Below are positions 36,331 through 45,508 of a stretch of DNA of 64,000 nucleotides, piece by piece; position 1 is the stretch's first letter; the number at the start of each line of letters is the position of its first letter. The notes below the pieces were generated by a model, which saw nothing but the letters and a program-made list of their open reading frames with translations, had not been told where the DNA came from and made no database searches. The DNA lies in contig CAVYUQ010000022.1 of assembly GCA_963771715.1 (NCBI GenBank), positions 1-64,000 of the forward strand, given 5' to 3'. Source of the DNA: JACVRW01 sp963771715. GTDB lineage: Bacteria; Actinomycetota; Thermoleophilia; Solirubrobacterales; Thermoleophilaceae. Position numbers and translations under genes: made by a program.

Positions 36331-37359
36331 ATGCACGACCTCGCCTGCGTGGTCCACCTGCACTCCACGCACTCGGACGGGACCGGCACGGTGCCGGAGA
36401 TAGCGCGCGCCGCGGCGCGGGCGAAGGCCGACGTGGTGCTGCTCACCGATCACGACACGCTCGAGGCAAAGCGGCGCGGCGAGGAGGGCTGGTACGGCGA
36501 CGTGCTGCTGCTGGTGGGCGAGGAGATCTCGCCGCTCGGGCGCGACCACTACCTGGCCTTCGGCCTCGACGAGCACGTCCGCCACCGCGGCCTCGACGCA
36601 TGCGGGATCGCGCGCGCCGTGCGGGACGCCGGCGGCTTCGGCTTCGCCGCGCATCCGTTCTCGGAGGGCTCGGTGCGCTTCAGGCGACCCGGCATGCCGT
36701 TCGGCGGACTGGACTGCGACGCCCTCCACGGCATCGAGCTCTGGAGCTTCGCGAACGACACCGGCGAGCGGATCGCGAGCATCCCCGCGCTGATGCGCTT
36801 CCTCGCCGCGCCCGGCCGCGTGCTCGACCACCCGCCGGAGCGCAACATGCGGCGCTGGGACGAGCTCTGCCGCGAGCGGCGGGTGGTGGCGATCGGCGGC
36901 CTCGACGCGCACCAGTTCGGAAAGCGGATCGGTCCCGTGGTGCCGGTGCGCGTGATGGCTTACCACCGCAGCTTCCGCTTCATCCGCACGCACGTCCTCT
37001 GCAGCGAGCCGCCCGCCGGCGAGCTCGAGCGCGACCGCGAGCTCGTCTTCGACGCGCTGCGCGAGGGCCGCTGCTACATCGCCGTGGATTCGGTGGCGCC
37101 GGCGCGCGGCTTCCGCTTCGAGGCCGACGACGTGGCGATGGGCGGCGAGGCGCGGGCCGGCCGGAGGACGCTGCGGGTGCGGGCGCCGCTGGCCGCCCGC
37201 TTGCGCCTGCTGCGCGACGGCCGCGAGATCGCGTCGACCGAGGGCACGTCACTGGACGCCGACGTGGAGGAGCCGGGCGTGTACCGAGCCGAGGCGTTCC
37301 GCCACGCCAAGGGTCGCGAGCGCACCTGGATCGTCTCGAATCCCGTGTATCTGCGCTGA
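36331..37359 (+). CDS. PHP-domain metallophosphoesterase (CehA/McbA-like)
   Basis: 342 residues. VVHLHSTHSDGTGTVPEIARAAARAKADVVLLTDHDTLEAKRRGE supplies motifs I and II (HxH and DHD) of the polymerase-and-histidinol-phosphatase fold; GFGFAAHPF and VVAIGGLDAHQFGKRIGP supply the later His and Asp metal ligands. A beta-sandwich-like C-terminus (FEADDVAMGGEARAGRRTLRVRAPLAARLRLLRDGREIA) matches the CehA/McbA subgroup. The substrate is unknown; some relatives hydrolyse phosphoesters or carbamates. No signal peptide is present. Confidence 0.9.
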   Translation: MHDLACVVHLHSTHSDGTGTVPEIARAAARAKADVVLLTDHDTLEAKRRGEEGWYGDVLLLVGEEISPLGRDHYLAFGLDEHVRHRGLDACGIARAVRDAGGFGFAAHPFSEGSVRFRRPGMPFGGLDCDALHGIELWSFANDTGERIASIPALMRFLAAPGRVLDHPPERNMRRWDELCRERRVVAIGGLDAHQFGKRIGPVVPVRVMAYHRSFRFIRTHVLCSEPPAGELERDRELVFDALREGRCYIAVDSVAPARGFRFEADDVAMGGEARAGRRTLRVRAPLAARLRLLRDGREIASTEGTSLDADVEEPGVYRAEAFRHAKGRERTWIVSNPVYLR

Positions 37360-37361
37360 AC

Positions 37362-37367
37362 TAGGGT
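37362..37367 (+). promoter_or_regulatory. Candidate -10 element TAGGGT, leaderless
   Basis: TAGGGT ends 9 nt before the ATG at 37377, 3 nt after the PHP gene stop; there is no Shine-Dalgarno. Confidence 0.35.
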
Positions 37368-37376
37368 GTCGGGCCA

Positions 37377-38473
37377 ATGGCCCTCCGCACGCTGCTGCTG
37401 ATCGCTGCCCTCAGCGCCGCCCTGCTGCTCGCACCGGCGGCGGCCGACGCCAGGGTCGTCTGGCTCTGCAAGCCGGGCAAGACGGCCAATCCGTGCGAGC
37501 CCAGCCTCACGACCACGAACTTCTCGACCACGGGAAAGCGCCTCGGGGTCGAGCGCGTGCGGCGCGCGAAGCGCCGCGAGGGCGGACTGCTTCTACATCT
37601 ATCCGACCGTGAGCGACCAGAAGCGGCCGCAGGCGACGAAGGTCGTGGACAACGTGCTGCGCTCGATCGCGCTCTACCAGGCCGCTCGCTACTCGCGCGA
37701 CTGCCGGGTCTTCGCCCCCGTCTACCGCCAGTTCACGATCCAGGGCCTGGGGAACCCGGGCACGGTCACGAGCGAGATGCTCGAGCGGGCCTACGCGGAC
37801 ATCCTCGAGGCCTGGCGCGCGTACCGGAGGCGGTGGGGCCGCGGCCGAGGCGTCGTCCTGATCGGCCACTCGCAGGGAAGCTTCTGGCTCCGGCGGCTGA
37901 TCCGTGAGGAGATCGATCCGAAGCCGTCCGCGCGCCGGCGGCTCGTGTCCGCGGTGCTGCTCGGCGGCAACGTCACGGTGCGGGCCGGCGCTGACCGCGG
38001 CGGTGACTTCCAGCACCTGCGCGCCTGCCGCAGGGCGGGTCAGACCCACTGCGTCGTAGCCTTCTCGAGCTTCAACGCCCCCGTGCCGGACGATGCGCTC
38101 TTCGGCCGGACGAGCGACCCCGCGCTCCAGATCCTGTGCACGAACCCGGCCGCGCTCGGCGGAGGCTCCGGAAGGCTCACGCCGATCTATCCGAGCGCCC
38201 CGTTCGCGCCCAGCCTGATCGGGCTCGCGGTCGAACCTCGCGCTGGGAGACCTGCCACACCCGCGCACCCCCTGGGCCGGGTTCCCCGATGCCTACAGCG
38301 GCAGATGCTCGACAGCCGGCGGGGCGAGCGTCCTCCAGGTGAAGCCGCTCCACGGCGCGTTCGCGGTCGTGCCCACCCCCAACGCCTCCTGGGGCACTCA
38401 CCTCAGCGACGGCAACATCGCGCTCGGCAACGTGGGGAACCTGATCCGGCGCCAGATACGGGCCTACAACTAG
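37377..38473 (+). CDS. Secreted DUF3089 lipase/esterase-like protein, two frameshifts
   Basis: About 366 codons. The signal peptide is TLLLIAALSAALLLAPAAADA. The body has DCFYIYPTVSDQ after a break near 37590, then NVLRSIALYQAARYSRDCRVFAPVYRQF and VVLIGHSQGSFWLRRLIREEI with the nucleophilic Ser in GHSQG. After a second break near 38240 it continues TPWAGFPDAYSGRC, LQVKPLHGAFAVVPTPNASWGTHLSDGNIALGN (candidate catalytic His), ending IRRQIRAYN. Both breaks are repaired by adding one GC pair (GAGGGCGG and CTCGCGCTGG). The alpha/beta-hydrolase fold is secure, the substrate is not. Confidence 0.83.
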
Positions 38474-38549
38474 GGTCGAGACCCCATTCTTTCGTCTATG
38501 GGGTGGGGACCCGATTGGACGATTGGCCTATTCAGCCGACATTCTGGAC

Positions 38550-38729
38550 ATGGCCCACTATCTCTGCCCACATTGCGAAGACGTGGTCGACTTCGACGGC
38601 CTCGCGCGCGTTACCTGGTGCAACGCATGCGGCCAGCCGCTCAGCATGTACGACCTACTCCCCGTCCGGCCCGCCATCACGGCTGACCCGGCTCAGTCTC
38701 AGGAGGACATGCCCCCCGCGCTTGCCTAG
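38550..38729 (+). CDS. Small zinc-ribbon protein
   Basis: 59 residues beginning MAHYLCPHCEDVVDFDGLAR, with two Cys pairs (CPHC and CNAC) about 25 residues apart, the spacing of a zinc ribbon. A TTG at 38523 could lengthen it by nine residues; I prefer the ATG. The C-terminal third is low complexity. No function can be assigned. Its stop lies inside a palindrome shared with the convergent transporter gene end. Confidence 0.55.
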   Translation: MAHYLCPHCEDVVDFDGLARVTWCNACGQPLSMYDLLPVRPAITADPAQSQEDMPPALA

Positions 38730-38734
38730 GCAAG
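38721..38734. other. Perfect 14-bp palindrome at convergent gene ends
   Basis: CTTGCCTAGGCAAG is fully self-complementary and covers the stop of the zinc-ribbon gene, just before the stop of the EamA gene. There is no loop or T-run, so it is more like a protein-binding site than a terminator. Confidence 0.55.
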
Positions 38735-39593
38735 TCACGCGTCCCGCGGCGGCACGTGCCCATGTCGTGCCGCCCCGGCACTGGCGGCCACCACGAGCAG
38801 GATTGCGACCAGCTCGCGGGTGGCTAGGCCCTCGTCGAGCACGATGAAGCCGGCGAGGGCCGCCACTGCCGGCTCGGTGCTCATCATCACCCCGAACACG
38901 CCCGCCGGCATGCGCCGCAGCGCCTCCATCTCGAGCGTGTAGGGAATCGCCGAGGACAGGATCGCCACGCCGGCCGCCAGGGCTAGGACTCCGGGGAGCG
39001 AGCAGATCGCCGCCCGCGTCCGCCACCCCGACCGGCACCAGCGCCGCGGCGGCCACGACCATCGCGAGCGCCAGCCCGCTCCCGTCCGGGAAGACCTGCC
39101 CGACGCGCGCGCTGAGGAGGATGTAGGCGGCCCACAGGGCGCCGGCCACCAGGGCCAGCGCCACCCCCAGGCCGTCGAGGTCCGCGGTACCGAAGTCGGA
39201 CAGCAGCACGATGCCGGCCGCCGCCATGAGGACCCAGGCCAGGTCGAGTGGCCGCCGCGAGCCGGCGATCGCCACACCGAGCGGCCCGACGAACTCGAAG
39301 GTCACGGCGACCCCCAGCGGGATGCGCTCGATCGACTCGTAGAAGGCCAGGTTCATGGCGCCGAGGCACAGGCCGAAGACGGCGATCAGGCGCCAGTCGG
39401 CACGCGGGCGGCCGGCCACGGCCGGGCGCCAGACCGCCACGAGCACCACCGCCGCGAACAGCACCCTGAGGAAGACGATGCCGCCCGGCCCCACCTCGTC
39501 GAAGAGGGATTTCGCCAGCGCCGCGCCGACCTGGACCGACGTGACCGCGACCAACACGAGCACGGTCGGCGGTATACGGTCGGCCCGGACCAT
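38735..39593 (-). CDS. EamA/DMT-family (RhtA-like) transporter, frameshifted
   Basis: About 287 codons with ten transmembrane helices: VLVLVAVTSVQVGAALAKSLFDEVGPGGIVFLRVLFAAVVLVAVW, LIAVFGLCLGAMNLAFYESIERIPLGVAVTFEFVGPLGVAI, and after a break near 39000, VLALAAGVAILSSAIPYTLEMEALRRMPAGVFGVMMSTEPAVAALAGFIVL. The FYESIERIPLGVAVTFEFVGP segment is diagnostic of the RhtA (threonine/homoserine exporter) group. Restoring GC in CTCGCTCC gives DLLALPGVLAL. The ATG at 39593 shares a CATG with the divergent gene; an internal GTG would give a slightly shorter protein. Confidence 0.85.
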
Positions 39594-40807
39594 GGCGCGA
39601 GACCGTACACAGGCCCGCGAGCGCACCTACGAGGAGCTCGAGGACATCTTCGCCGACGTGGACGCGCCGTTCGCGTTCGTGGATATGGACGCGCTCTGGT
39701 CGAACGCGAGCGAGATGCTCGGCCGAGCGGCCGGGAAGCCGATCCGGGTGGCAAGCAAGTCGGTCCGCTGCCGGCCGCTGCTCGCGGAGATCCTGGACGG
39801 CGACCCGGGCTTCCAGGGGCTGATGACGTTCACGCTGCCGGAGTCGCTCTGGCTCCATGAGCACGGATTCGAGGATCTGTTGATCGCGTACCCGACGGCC
39901 GACCGCGGGGCGCTCGCCGAGCTCGGCCGCCTCGACAGCGAGAGCCCGCCGATCCTGATGGTGGACTCGGTCCAGCACCTCGACCTGATCGAGAGCGCCA
40001 CGGGGCCGAGCGCGCGCCCCGTGCGCGTGTGCATAGAGCTCGACGTGGGCTGGTGGGCGCTCGGCGGCCGGCTGAAGATCGGCGTGAAGCGCTCGCCGAT
40101 CCGCACCCCGGAGCAGGCGAGCGCCCTCGCGCGCGAGATCGTGCGCCGGCCCGGATTCGAGCTGGCCGGCCTGATGGGCTACGAGGCGCACATCGCCGGC
40201 CTCGGCGACAGCCCGCTCGGGAAGCGGATGCAGGCACCGGTGATCCGCGAGATCAAGCGGCGCTCCGCCGCGCGAGATCGCCGAGCGGCGCGCCGCCGTG
40301 GTTGCGGCCGTGTCAGAGGTGGCGCCGCTCCCGCTCGTGAACGGCGGCGGCACCGGGAGCATCCACACCACGCGCCGGGAGGACGTGATCACGGAGATCA
40401 CGGCCGGCTCCGGGTTCTACGCGCCCACCCTGTTCGACCGCTATTCCTCGTTCCAGCTGATGCCGGCCGCGATGTTCGCCATGCCCGTGGTGCGCAGGCC
40501 GAGCGGCGGGGTGGCGACCCTGCTCGGCGGCGGCTACCCCGCCTCCGGAGCCGCGGGACGCGATCGCCTGCCGGCACCGCACCTCCCGCGCGGACTCCGT
40601 GTTGACCCCCTGGAAGGGACAGGCGAGGTGCAGACTCCCATAACGGGGTCTGCCGCCGCTAGCCTGCAGATCGGCGCGAACGTCTACTTGCGCCATGCGA
40701 AGGCCGGGGAGCTGTGCGAGCGTTTCAACAGCCTGTATCTGGTGCGCGGCGGCGCGATAGCCGACGAGGTGCCCACCTACCGCGGCGAAGGCCGCTGCGA
40801 GCTGTAG
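39592..40807 (+). CDS. Fold-III PLP amino-acid deaminase/aldolase (D-threonine aldolase-like), frameshifted
   Basis: About 406 codons. FAFVDMDALWSNASEML, then KPIRVASKSVRCRPLL with the PLP-binding Lys at about 56, then LAGLMGYEAHIAGLG are alanine-racemase-type barrel motifs. After a break near 40270 come VNGGGTGSIHTTRREDVITEITAGSGFYAP and YLRHAKAGELCERFNSLYLVRGG, the D-serine dehydratase-like C-terminal domain with metal ligands expected in the HAKAGE segment. Restoring CG in GCCGCGCGAG gives RSARREIAERRAAV. It would act on D-hydroxy amino acids; the exact substrate is unknown. Confidence 0.82.
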
Positions 40808-42525
40808 CGACCGCGATCGCGGCCACGGCGGCCGCGCTGGCACTCGCCTCGCCCGCGCTCGCGCGCGAGAACGTCGTGGTGATCATGACCGACGACCAGA
40901 CGCAGGCGTCGCTGGCGACGATGCATTACGTGAACACGCTCCTGGGCGGTGAGGGCACCACGTTCAACCAGGCGATCGACAGCTTCCCGCTCTGCTGCCC
41001 CTCGCGCGCGACGAACCTGACGGGGCAATACGCGCACAACCACGGGGTGCTCCACAACAGCCCGCCCTTCGGCGGCTTCATCCAGCTCGACAGCACGAAC
41101 ACGCTGCCCGTCTGGCTCCAAAACGCGGGCTACCGCACCATGCACGTCGGGCGCTACCTGAACGGCTACGAGGCCAAGTACGGCATACCCCCGGGCTGGA
41201 GCGACTGGGTCGGGCTGCCGCACTCGGGGGCGTTCAACTACGTGAGCTGGAAGGCGTTCGACCACGGGGTGCTGAAGGACTACCCCGACGCCGAGCACCC
41301 GGGCGAGTACCTCACCGACTTCGAGACCCGCCGCGGCGTGGAGCTGATCGACCAAGCGTCGCCGGGCGACCAGCCCTTCTTCCTCTCGCTCTGGTACACG
41401 GCCCCGCACCGCGGCGGCCCGCGTGACCCGGACGACCCGCGCCGGCCCGGGACGCCCTCCCCCGCACCCCGGCACCGCGATGCCTACGCCGGAGTGCGGA
41501 TGCCGCGCCACCCGAACTTCAACGAGAGGAACATGTACGACAAGCCGCAGGTGGTGGCGGACCGCCCGCGGCTGTCGCCGGAGTTCGCCGCCGGGGTCGA
41601 GGAGAACTGGCGCCAGGAGATCGAAGCGCTGATGGCCGTCGACGAGGGCGTGGCCCAGATCGTCGACGCGCTCACCCGCAACGGCGAGCTCGAGAACACG
41701 CTGATCGTGTTCATGTCGGACAACGGGTTCATGCACGGCGAGCACCGGGCGCTCGCGGAGAAGGTCCTCCCGTACGAGGAGTCGATCCGCATCCCGCTGG
41801 TCATGCGCGGGCCGGGAGTGCCGCGCACGCGGCTGGACCAGCGGCTGGTCGGCAACATGGACGTGACCTCCACGATCCTCGACGCCACCGACGCGGCGCC
41901 CGGCCGCGTGCAGGACGGCCGCTCGCTGCTCGAGCTGCTCGCCGACCCCGGCGCCGAGTGGGGCCGCGACATCCTGATCGAGAACGGGAACGGCGCCAAC
42001 GGGGTGCCGAGCTATCGCGGCATTCGCACCTACCGCTACCTGTACATCGAGCACCGCACCACCGGCGAGTACGAGCTCTACGACCTGGTGGAGGACCCGT
42101 ACCAGCTCCAGAGCGTCGACGGGCACGAGCGCTACGCGAAGGTGCAGCGCGACCTCGCCGTGCGCCTGAGGCAGCTGACCCACTGCGTGGGAGTGGACTG
42201 CCTGGCGCGGCCGCACATCACGCTCTCCGTGCGCTCCGGCGGCCGGCCGGTGCGCGGCTGCTTCCGCCACGACCTCCGCGTTCAGGTGCGGGGATCGAAG
42301 CGGGCGCGCCTGATGCACGCCGACGTGATCGTGGGCCGCCGCCGGGTCGAGCGGCTGCTCAGCATCCCCACGGCTCGCGGCCGCCGGGCGGGCCCGACGC
42401 TGCTGAGCGGCAGGGTCCCGCGCGAGCGGATCCACCGGCGCGGGCGCTTCCGCCTGCGCGTGCTCGCGGAGACCGAGGACGGCCGCAAGCTCACGCTCGA
42501 CCGCGTGCTGCGCCGCTGTAGCTGA
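40714..42525 (+). CDS. Secreted type I sulfatase
   Basis: Up to 603 residues. ENVVVIMTDDQTQASLATMHY supplies the first metal Asp pair. SFPLCCPSRATNLTGQYAHNHG carries the CxPSR motif whose Cys becomes formylglycine. TLIVFMSDNGFMHGEHRALAEKVLPYEESIRIPLVMRGPG supplies the later Asp-Asn and His-Lys residues. A C-terminal extension of about 110 residues (HITLSVRSGGRPVRGCFRH to RKLTLDRVLRRCS) follows the catalytic domain. The signal AVATAIAATAAALALASPALA has no nearby ATG; the only in-frame start is the GTG at 40714, inside the previous gene, so the true start is uncertain. Confidence 0.87.
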   Translation: MRAFQQPVSGARRRDSRRGAHLPRRRPLRAVATAIAATAAALALASPALARENVVVIMTDDQTQASLATMHYVNTLLGGEGTTFNQAIDSFPLCCPSRATNLTGQYAHNHGVLHNSPPFGGFIQLDSTNTLPVWLQNAGYRTMHVGRYLNGYEAKYGIPPGWSDWVGLPHSGAFNYVSWKAFDHGVLKDYPDAEHPGEYLTDFETRRGVELIDQASPGDQPFFLSLWYTAPHRGGPRDPDDPRRPGTPSPAPRHRDAYAGVRMPRHPNFNERNMYDKPQVVADRPRLSPEFAAGVEENWRQEIEALMAVDEGVAQIVDALTRNGELENTLIVFMSDNGFMHGEHRALAEKVLPYEESIRIPLVMRGPGVPRTRLDQRLVGNMDVTSTILDATDAAPGRVQDGRSLLELLADPGAEWGRDILIENGNGANGVPSYRGIRTYRYLYIEHRTTGEYELYDLVEDPYQLQSVDGHERYAKVQRDLAVRLRQLTHCVGVDCLARPHITLSVRSGGRPVRGCFRHDLRVQVRGSKRARLMHADVIVGRRRVERLLSIPTARGRRAGPTLLSGRVPRERIHRRGRFRLRVLAETEDGRKLTLDRVLRRCS

Positions 42526-43190
42526 ACACCCGCTCGATCAGCTCCATCAGCGGCCGGCGCCGCAGCTCGGGCTGTAGCGCCACGATGTACTCGACCAGCG
42601 CGAGGCTCGACGCGACCGCGAGGTCGGGGCTGCGCAGCTGCTCGCCGTTCAGGACGCCCTCGCCGATCCAGGCGTCCACCCGGTCGAGGATCTCGCCGGT
42701 GCGCTCGCGGTCGTCGCGCAGCTGCTGCTTCGTGGCGCGGAAGACCACGAGCACCGCCCGGGCGACGATCCTGCGCTGCAGGTCGTTGCGGGCGAGCAGC
42801 ACGCCCAGCCTGCCGCCGGCGCCGCGGCCGGCGAGCGCGTCCGGATTGGCGGCGCCGGCGCGAGGCCACCATGCGCCGCGCCCACTGCTGGAGCACCTCG
42901 TCGGCCCAGCGCTCCGCCTCGAGCGCACGCGGGTCGTCGGGCACGAGCCGCGGCTCCGGCACCAGCTCGTCGAGCACACGCGGCAGCTCGCGGGTGCCCT
43001 GAGCGCGGCGGCCGTCCTCGAACTTCACGGCCGGCACGCGGTCGCCGGGGAAGCCCATCAGCCGCACGATCACCCGGTGGGGGCCCGGCGGGAAGTTCAC
43101 GCGGCGGTACTCGATCCCCTTGTGCTGGAGCATCAGCTCGCCGGTCCGGACCGCGTGCGATCCGGGGATCCCGTACAGCGTCGCCGTCAC
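42491..43190 (-). CDS. Glutathione S-transferase-fold protein, frameshifted
   Basis: About 234 codons from the GTG at 43190. TATLYGIPGSHAVRTGELMLQHKGIEYRRVNFPPG is a thioredoxin-like N-domain, VPAVKFEDGRRAQGTRELPRVLDEL the gamma-glutamyl contact segment, and ALEAERWADEVLQQWARRMV begins the all-alpha domain. After a break near 42860 it continues DRVDAWIGEGVLNGEQLRSPDLAVASSLALVEYI. Restoring GC in TCGCGCCGG gives MVASRAGAANPDALA. Its GTG overlaps the stop of the upstream FAD oxidase. Whether it uses glutathione or mycothiol is unknown. Confidence 0.78.
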
Positions 43191-44452
43191 CCGAGCACCC
43201 GCCTCAGGTAGTCGTTCTCGAACCTGCGCTCCGGGTCGAAGCGCTCGCGCAGCTCGGCGAACCGGTCCCACTCGGGGTAGCGCGGCCGCAGCGTCGCCTC
43301 GGACTGGTAATGGCGCTTTCCCCAGTGCGGCCGGCCGCCGTACTCGTCCATGATCGCCTCCACGGCGCGGAAGTAGGTCTCGAACTCCATGCCAACGTAC
43401 TGGTGTACCGCGATGTAGGCGGTCGGGCGCTCGTACGCCGTCGACAGCAGCGCGTCATCCGGCGCCACCACGCGCAGCTCGATCGGGAAGCCGATCGGCA
43501 GCCGCCGCCGCTCGATCAGTGCGAGCACGCGCTCGAGCGCCTCGGCGGCGCGCTCGCGAGGGATCGCGTACTCCATCTCCGTGAACCGGACCAGCCGCGT
43601 GTTGGCGTAGACGCGGTTGCTCGCGTCCAGGTGCTCGGCGCGGCCCATCAGCCCCGCGAGCCGGCGGTTGAGCAGCGGGATCAACCCGGGGAAGCGACGG
43701 CCGAGCCGGCAGAAGGCGCCGAGCACGGCGTTCTCCAGCAGCACGTCGTGGAGGAAGGCCGCCGCGCGGCCGGGCGGCTTCGGGGCGCGGTCCGTGCGCT
43801 CCGAGGTGAGCGTGAGCGCGCGGCGCGTGTAGGGCATCACGAACGCCTCCCAGTGGTCGTGCGAGTCCACCAGCTCGTCAAGCCGTGGAAGCACGTCGTC
43901 GAGCGGGCGCGGCTCGTCGATCCGGTGGATGGTGAACGCGGGCACGCAGCGCATCGTGACCGCGGAGATGGCGCCGAGCGCGCCGAGGCTCACGCGCGCG
44001 GCGCGCAGCTCGTCGCCCTCGCGAATATCCATCACCTCGCCCGTGCCCGTGACCAGTCGCACGCCGCTCACCTGCGAGGAGAGGTTCCCGAAGCGGCCGC
44101 CGGTGCCGTGCGTGGCGGTCGAGATCGCGCCGGCGAGCGTCTGCGGGTCCACGTCACCCTGGTTCTCCATCGCCAGCCCGCGAGCCCGCAGCTCCTCGCC
44201 GAGGTCGTGCAGCGTGATGCCGGCCTCAACGGTGACCTCACGGCCCTCGACCCCGAGCACCCGCCGCATCGCGGACATGTCGACCATGACGCCGTCGGTG
44301 CAGGCGATGTCGGTGAACGAGTGCCCCGACCCGGCCACCTTCACCCGCCGCGCGCCGGCAACCGCGCGCACGAGCTCCTCCTCAGAGCGCGGCGTCTCGA
44401 TGCGCTCCGGGGCGCAGCGCTGCTGGCGGGCCCAGTTGCTCCAGGTGGGCAA
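43187..44452 (-). CDS. FAD-binding D-arabinono-1,4-lactone/alditol oxidase-like
   Basis: 421 residues from a TTG at 44452. VKVAGSGHSFTDIACTDGVMVDMSAM and MENQGDVDPQTLAGAISTATHGTGGRFGNLSSQ form the PCMH FAD site of the VAO family. The C-terminal ALO domain has the conserved YGGRPHWGKRHYQSEATLRPRYPEWDRFAELRERFDPERRF. Substrates in the family are aldonolactones or alditols. It lies directly after trxB (TAGTTG junction) and is coupled to the GST-like gene below. Confidence 0.9.
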   Translation of the reverse strand: MPTWSNWARQQRCAPERIETPRSEEELVRAVAGARRVKVAGSGHSFTDIACTDGVMVDMSAMRRVLGVEGREVTVEAGITLHDLGEELRARGLAMENQGDVDPQTLAGAISTATHGTGGRFGNLSSQVSGVRLVTGTGEVMDIREGDELRAARVSLGALGAISAVTMRCVPAFTIHRIDEPRPLDDVLPRLDELVDSHDHWEAFVMPYTRRALTLTSERTDRAPKPPGRAAAFLHDVLLENAVLGAFCRLGRRFPGLIPLLNRRLAGLMGRAEHLDASNRVYANTRLVRFTEMEYAIPRERAAEALERVLALIERRRLPIGFPIELRVVAPDDALLSTAYERPTAYIAVHQYVGMEFETYFRAVEAIMDEYGGRPHWGKRHYQSEATLRPRYPEWDRFAELRERFDPERRFENDYLRRVLG

Positions 44453-45475
44453 CTAGCCCGCGGCTGACTTGGCGGCCGCCTCCACCCGCTCGGGGTCGGG
44501 GGCCCAGTGGGCCTCCGGGTCGATCGGGGTGTCGCGCAGATAGGCCTCGGCGTCGAGCGCGGCCATACAGCCGGTGCCCGCGGCGGTGACCGCCTGGCGG
44601 TAGACGCGGTCGGTGAGGTCGCCCGCGGCGAACACGCCCGGCCGCTTCGTCTTCGTGGAGCGCCCGTCCACGAGCACGTAGCCCTCGTCGTCCAGGTCGA
44701 GCTGGCCCTCGATCAGGTGCGAGTTCGGCTTGTGGCCGATGGCGACGAAGGCGCCGGTCACCGGCAGCTCCTTCGTCGAGCTGTCCTCGGTGTTCTCGAG
44801 CACGGCCGTCCCGAGCGCCCCGTTCTCGCCGGGCTGGAAGCTCTGCACGACGTAGGGCGTGACCAGCTCGATGTTCTCGGTGTCGCGCGCGCGGTCGAGC
44901 ATGATCGCCGAGGCGCGGAACTCCGGCCGCCGATGCACGATGCTCACCTTGCCGGCGAACTTCGAGAGGAAGGTGGCGTCCTCCATCGCCGTGTCGCCGC
45001 CGCCGACCACGACGGTGTCGGCGTCGCGGAAGAACGCGGCATCGCAGGTGGCGCAGTACGACACGCCGCGTGCGGACAGCTCCTCCTCGCCGGGCACCCC
45101 GAGCTTCTTGGGCTCGGCGCCCATGGCGAGGATCACCGCGCGCGACCTGATCTGCTGGTCGCCCACGTGGATCACGTGGACGCCGCCCTCGTCGGCGCTG
45201 AGCTCGATCTTCGTGGCGTCGTCGGTGATGAAGCGCGTGCCGAAGCGCCCGGCCTGGTCGCGGAACTCCTGCATCATCTGCGGGCCCATCACGCCCTCGG
45301 GATAGCCGGGGTAGTTCTCGACATCGGTGGTCTGCTGGAGCAGCCCGCCCCAGGCGAAGCCCTCGATCATGAGCGGCTCCAGGTCCGCGCGCGAGGTGTA
45401 CAGCGCGGCCGTGTAGCCCGCGGGCCCACTGCCGACAATGACGACGTTCTCGATGTCCTTGATCTCCACGCTCAT
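44453..45475 (-). CDS. trxB: Thioredoxin reductase
   Basis: 340 residues. VVIVGSGPAGYTAALYTSRADLEPLMIEG binds FAD, ARGVSYCATCDAAFFRDADTVVVGGGDTAMEDATFLSKF contains the CATC redox disulfide and the NADPH Rossmann motif, and PGVFAAGDLTDRVYRQAVTAAGTGCMAAL closes the FAD domain. It reduces thioredoxin with NADPH. The start codon sits in a 17-bp tandem duplication that creates a coupled six-codon upstream frame. Downstream is the FAD oxidase gene; no thioredoxin gene is adjacent. Confidence 0.96.
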   Translation of the reverse strand: MSVEIKDIENVVIVGSGPAGYTAALYTSRADLEPLMIEGFAWGGLLQQTTDVENYPGYPEGVMGPQMMQEFRDQAGRFGTRFITDDATKIELSADEGGVHVIHVGDQQIRSRAVILAMGAEPKKLGVPGEEELSARGVSYCATCDAAFFRDADTVVVGGGDTAMEDATFLSKFAGKVSIVHRRPEFRASAIMLDRARDTENIELVTPYVVQSFQPGENGALGTAVLENTEDSSTKELPVTGAFVAIGHKPNSHLIEGQLDLDDEGYVLVDGRSTKTKRPGVFAAGDLTDRVYRQAVTAAGTGCMAALDAEAYLRDTPIDPEAHWAPDPERVEAAAKSAAG

Positions 45476-45495
45476 CCGATCTCCACGCTCATCCG
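45462..45495. repeat. Perfect 17-bp tandem duplication over the trxB start
   Basis: ATCTCCACGCTCATCCG occurs twice in a row (45462-45478 and 45479-45495). Each copy carries the ATG and the four next codons of trxB on the minus strand. Confidence 0.95.
45472..45492 (-). other. Six-codon upstream ORF coupled to trxB
   Basis: The upstream copy of the duplication reads ATG-AGC-GTG-GAG-ATC-GGA-TGA, and its TGA overlaps the trxB ATG in ATGA. It may set translation level, but no experiment is implied. Confidence 0.5.
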
Positions 45496-45508
45496 AGCTG
45501 CACGCACA

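Noticed and set aside
38478..38512. ACCCCAT/ATGGGGT hairpin after the DUF3089 gene as terminator
   Set aside because: The stem is only 7 bp with a 10-base loop and no T-run; support is too weak to list.
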